Assembly: GCA_038531315.1 (NCBI GenBank)
Contig: JBCBBT010000023.1
Location: 1-50,701, forward strand
Direction: 5' to 3'
Source of the DNA: JAJFFW01 sp038531315
Lineage (GTDB): Bacteria; Pseudomonadota; Alphaproteobacteria; Caulobacterales; Parvularculaceae
DNA: 50,701 nucleotides
A model generated the notes under the pieces. The model was not told where the DNA came from. It saw nothing but the letters and a program-made list of their open reading frames with translations, and did no database searches. Position numbers and translations under genes: made by a program. Below are positions 50,563 to 50,701 of this stretch, in pieces (position 1 is the first letter of the stretch; each line of letters opens with the position of its first letter).

Positions 50563-50701
50563 TCAGGCCTGAACAACCGGAAACAGGCCCGCATCCTGAT
50601 CGACACCGCCCCATTCGGCCCATGATCCGTCGTAAAGCGCCCATGCCGCATGCCCGATGACGTCGAGCGCGAGCCCCACGAGCGCGGCGCTGACGCCGGA
50701 A
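50563..50701 (-). CDS. sseA: 3-mercaptopyruvate sulfurtransferase, C-terminal fragment
   Basis: The window ends inside this gene. 45 residues and the stop are visible: SGVSAALVGLALDVIGHAAW then ALYDGSWAEWG, which is the end of the second rhodanese domain of SseA/thiosulfate sulfurtransferases (SGVTAA...LYDGSWAEWG pattern). The catalytic Cys loop should lie just beyond the window edge. Same strand as metC, GNAT and M24 genes, 114 bp upstream of the M24 start. Confidence 0.85.
   Translation of the reverse strand, partial: SGVSAALVGLALDVIGHAAWALYDGSWAEWGGVDQDAGLFPVVQA

Overview
The window looks like chromosomal DNA of a free-living, GC-rich alphaproteobacterium, most plausibly from the Caulobacterales/Parvularculales/Rhodospirillales side. 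Signs of this: a GTTC-N7-GTTC LexA operator in front of lexA; CtrA-type TTAA-N7-TTAA boxes; a homologue of mitochondrial complex I subunit NDUFS4; a class I polyhydroxyalkanoate synthase; and gene order typical of the class (trpGDC-lexA-comEC-gltX-gltA and aminotransferase-glpX-recJ). A run of N (16918-17071) marks an assembly gap.

Layout. 1-530: a duplicated intergenic repeat. 531-6324 (+): CPA1 antiporter, degenerate histidine kinase, HerA-like ATPase, exported isoaspartyl peptidase. 6419-7743 (-): outer-membrane barrel and a small conserved protein behind a possible leader/attenuator. 7915-16741: gltA, gltX, comEC, lexA, trpC, trpD, trpG, the central metabolism/SOS/tryptophan cluster. 17072-20993: truncated divergent polysaccharide deacetylase, HU protein with a histone-like tail, amidohydrolase, Tat-type FAD oxidoreductase. 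21247-22238: rplM-rpsI. 22375-24529 (-): an orphan gene behind a CtrA box, then a two-gene overlapping unit that looks like a polymorphic toxin and its immunity protein. 24685-31808: phaC, lipoprotein, alaC-like aminotransferase, glpX, secreted protein, recJ. 31955-34788: three tRNA genes (Glu, Arg, Pro) with a YbjN protein, a double cold-shock protein, the NDUFS4 homologue and a PH-domain membrane protein. 34996-41279: ettA, a DUF4174-like secreted protein overlapping arsM, and purL fused in frame to bolA. 41280-41741: a second duplicated intergenic repeat. 41742-50701: FkbM methyltransferase, a coupled acetolactate-synthase-like/aldehyde dehydrogenase pair, a small gene behind a perfect CRP-type palindrome, a PEGA lipoprotein, metC, a GNAT acetyltransferase, an exported M24 peptidase homologue and the 3' end of sseA.

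Most of the window is housekeeping. The parts that stand out are the putative toxin-immunity pair, the PurL-BolA fusion with an extra internal PurL segment, the kinase that has lost nucleotide-binding residues and sits behind a CtrA-like site, two further CtrA boxes in front of uncharacterised genes, and recurrent 15-bp tandem repeats inside or near coding sequence. All functional calls rest on reading the sequence and on family knowledge; no database search was run.
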